From NCBI RefSeq assembly GCF_900128925.1, contig NZ_FQUJ01000020.1, positions 1 to 51,579 of the forward strand: DNA of 51,579 nucleotides, in the 5' to 3' direction. Both the position numbers and the translations under genes were made by a program. The notes under the pieces were generated by a model, which saw nothing but the letters and a program-made list of their open reading frames with translations, was not told the origin of the DNA and did no database searches. Positions within the stretch are counted from its first letter, which is position 1. Every line of letters starts with the position of its first letter. Source of the DNA: Modicisalibacter ilicicola DSM 19980 (GTDB taxonomy: Bacteria > Pseudomonadota > Gammaproteobacteria > Pseudomonadales > Halomonadaceae). Of this stretch, positions 51,266 through 51,579 are shown piece after piece.

Positions 51266-51579
51266 ATCGCCCGATGAATCGGGCCCCCACCAGCACCCGA
51301 AATCTGGGCTTTTGTGGGAGCTCGCTTCAGCGAGCGAGGGGTTGGCCGGAATCGCCCGATGAATCGGGCTCCTACCAGACCCGAGATCTGGGCTTTTGTG
51401 GGAGCTCGCTTCAGCGAGCGAGGAGTTGGCCAGAATCGCCCGATGCATCGGGCTCCTACCAGACCCGAAATCTGGGCTTTTGTGGGAGCTCGCTTCAGCG
51501 AGCGAGGGGTTGGCCAGAATCGCCCGATGAGTCGGGCCCCCCACCAGCACCCGAGATCTGGGCTTTTGTAGGAGCTCGC
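51266..51579. repeat. Tandem array of inverted REP pairs (REPIN/BIME-like), continuing past the right edge
   Basis: Two palindromic elements alternate in opposite orientation. Forward: GTGGGAGCTCGC-TTCA-GCGAGC at 51314, 51398, 51482 and 51568 (the last truncated by the edge, with GTAGG). Reverse: ATCGCCCGAT-GA-ATCGGGC followed by CTCCTACC or CCCCACC at 51266, 51351, 51435 and 51519. The period is 84-86 bp. Read on the minus strand, the reverse element also starts GTAGGAGC, so both belong to one REP family with head GTRGGAGC and tail GCGA. Loops vary slightly between copies (GAAT, GCAT, GAGT), as expected for old copies. Confidence 0.85.

Noticed and set aside
51314-51571. Open frame encoding a 28-residue repeat (GARFSERGVG...), and a similar frame on the other strand (51038-51550)
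   Set aside because: The frame is a by-product of the 84-bp REP period being divisible by three; no ribosome site and all apparent protein repeats map onto the palindromes.
51266-51579. CRISPR array
   Set aside because: Repeats are palindromic pairs in alternating orientation with near-identical sequence between them; there are no unique spacers and no cas genes.

Overview
The window looks like chromosomal DNA of a GC-rich gammaproteobacterium, most likely Halomonas or a close relative (Halomonadaceae). The basis is the gene order mltD-gloB-yafS-rnhA-dnaQ, a tusDCB-tusE operon, a yejABEF transporter, several cation/proton antiporters, and REP-type palindromic repeats. Assignments come from reading translated proteins and motifs; no database search was run. 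I see no prophage, insertion sequence, CRISPR array or rRNA operon.

Layout. 1-490: edge of a type VI secretion locus (DUF4123 effector adaptor, running off the left end). 747-2815: minus-strand operon tusD-tusC-tusB-tusE-acpH (sulfur relay for tRNA 2-thiouridine, plus ACP phosphodiesterase). 2908-4386: Bax inhibitor-1-like membrane protein and two small unknown proteins. 4519-4690: tRNA-Ser(UGA) with promoter and terminator. 4867-8000: outer-membrane barrel, DUF2501 protein, NhaP2-type antiporter. 8057-12243: orphan THI5-like binding protein, an exonuclease/GIY-YIG fusion, an esterase and the queuosine-precursor transporter yhhQ, which has a recognisable preQ1-I riboswitch over its Shine-Dalgarno. 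12347-16475: prpE, a divergent ArsR regulator, sohB and an SCP-2 protein. 16472-21391: yafS-rnhA-dnaQ-nudC on the minus strand, gloB and mltD on the plus strand. 21547-27159: yejA-yejB-yejE-yejF peptide ABC transporter.

27156-28573: HhH nuclease-like protein and a ParE/ribbon-helix-helix toxin-antitoxin pair. 28734-31330: rsuA-yafV and rarD. 31331-35530: unknown HTH-containing protein, mmsA and an omega-aminotransferase (beta-alanine/valine-type catabolism). 35765-45437: SulP transporter, nicotinate phosphoribosyltransferase, PhoX phosphatase, small membrane protein, cysQ, NhaP antiporter, nadE and pncC; three of these are NAD-synthesis or salvage genes. 45646-47742: a sigma-28-type promoter, an AT-rich leader and a chemoreceptor ending in a CheR/CheB-binding pentapeptide. 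47829-51218: YihY/BrkB protein, then a three-gene envelope or stress cluster (unknown helical protein, holin-superfamily protein, DUF3618/YqjD-like anchor protein) ending in a strong terminator. 51235-51579: a tandem array of inverted REP pairs (REPIN-like) continuing past the right end.

Items most worth a second look: the preQ1-I riboswitch of yhhQ; the REPIN array and its degenerate solitary relative near 27.96 kb; the sigma-28 promoter with long AT-rich leader and the apparently mosaic chemoreceptor; the possible vgrG scar coupled to DUF4123; and the 49-51 kb envelope cluster. Nothing here is clearly a wholly new system, but the cluster at 49-51 kb is the least understood multi-gene unit.
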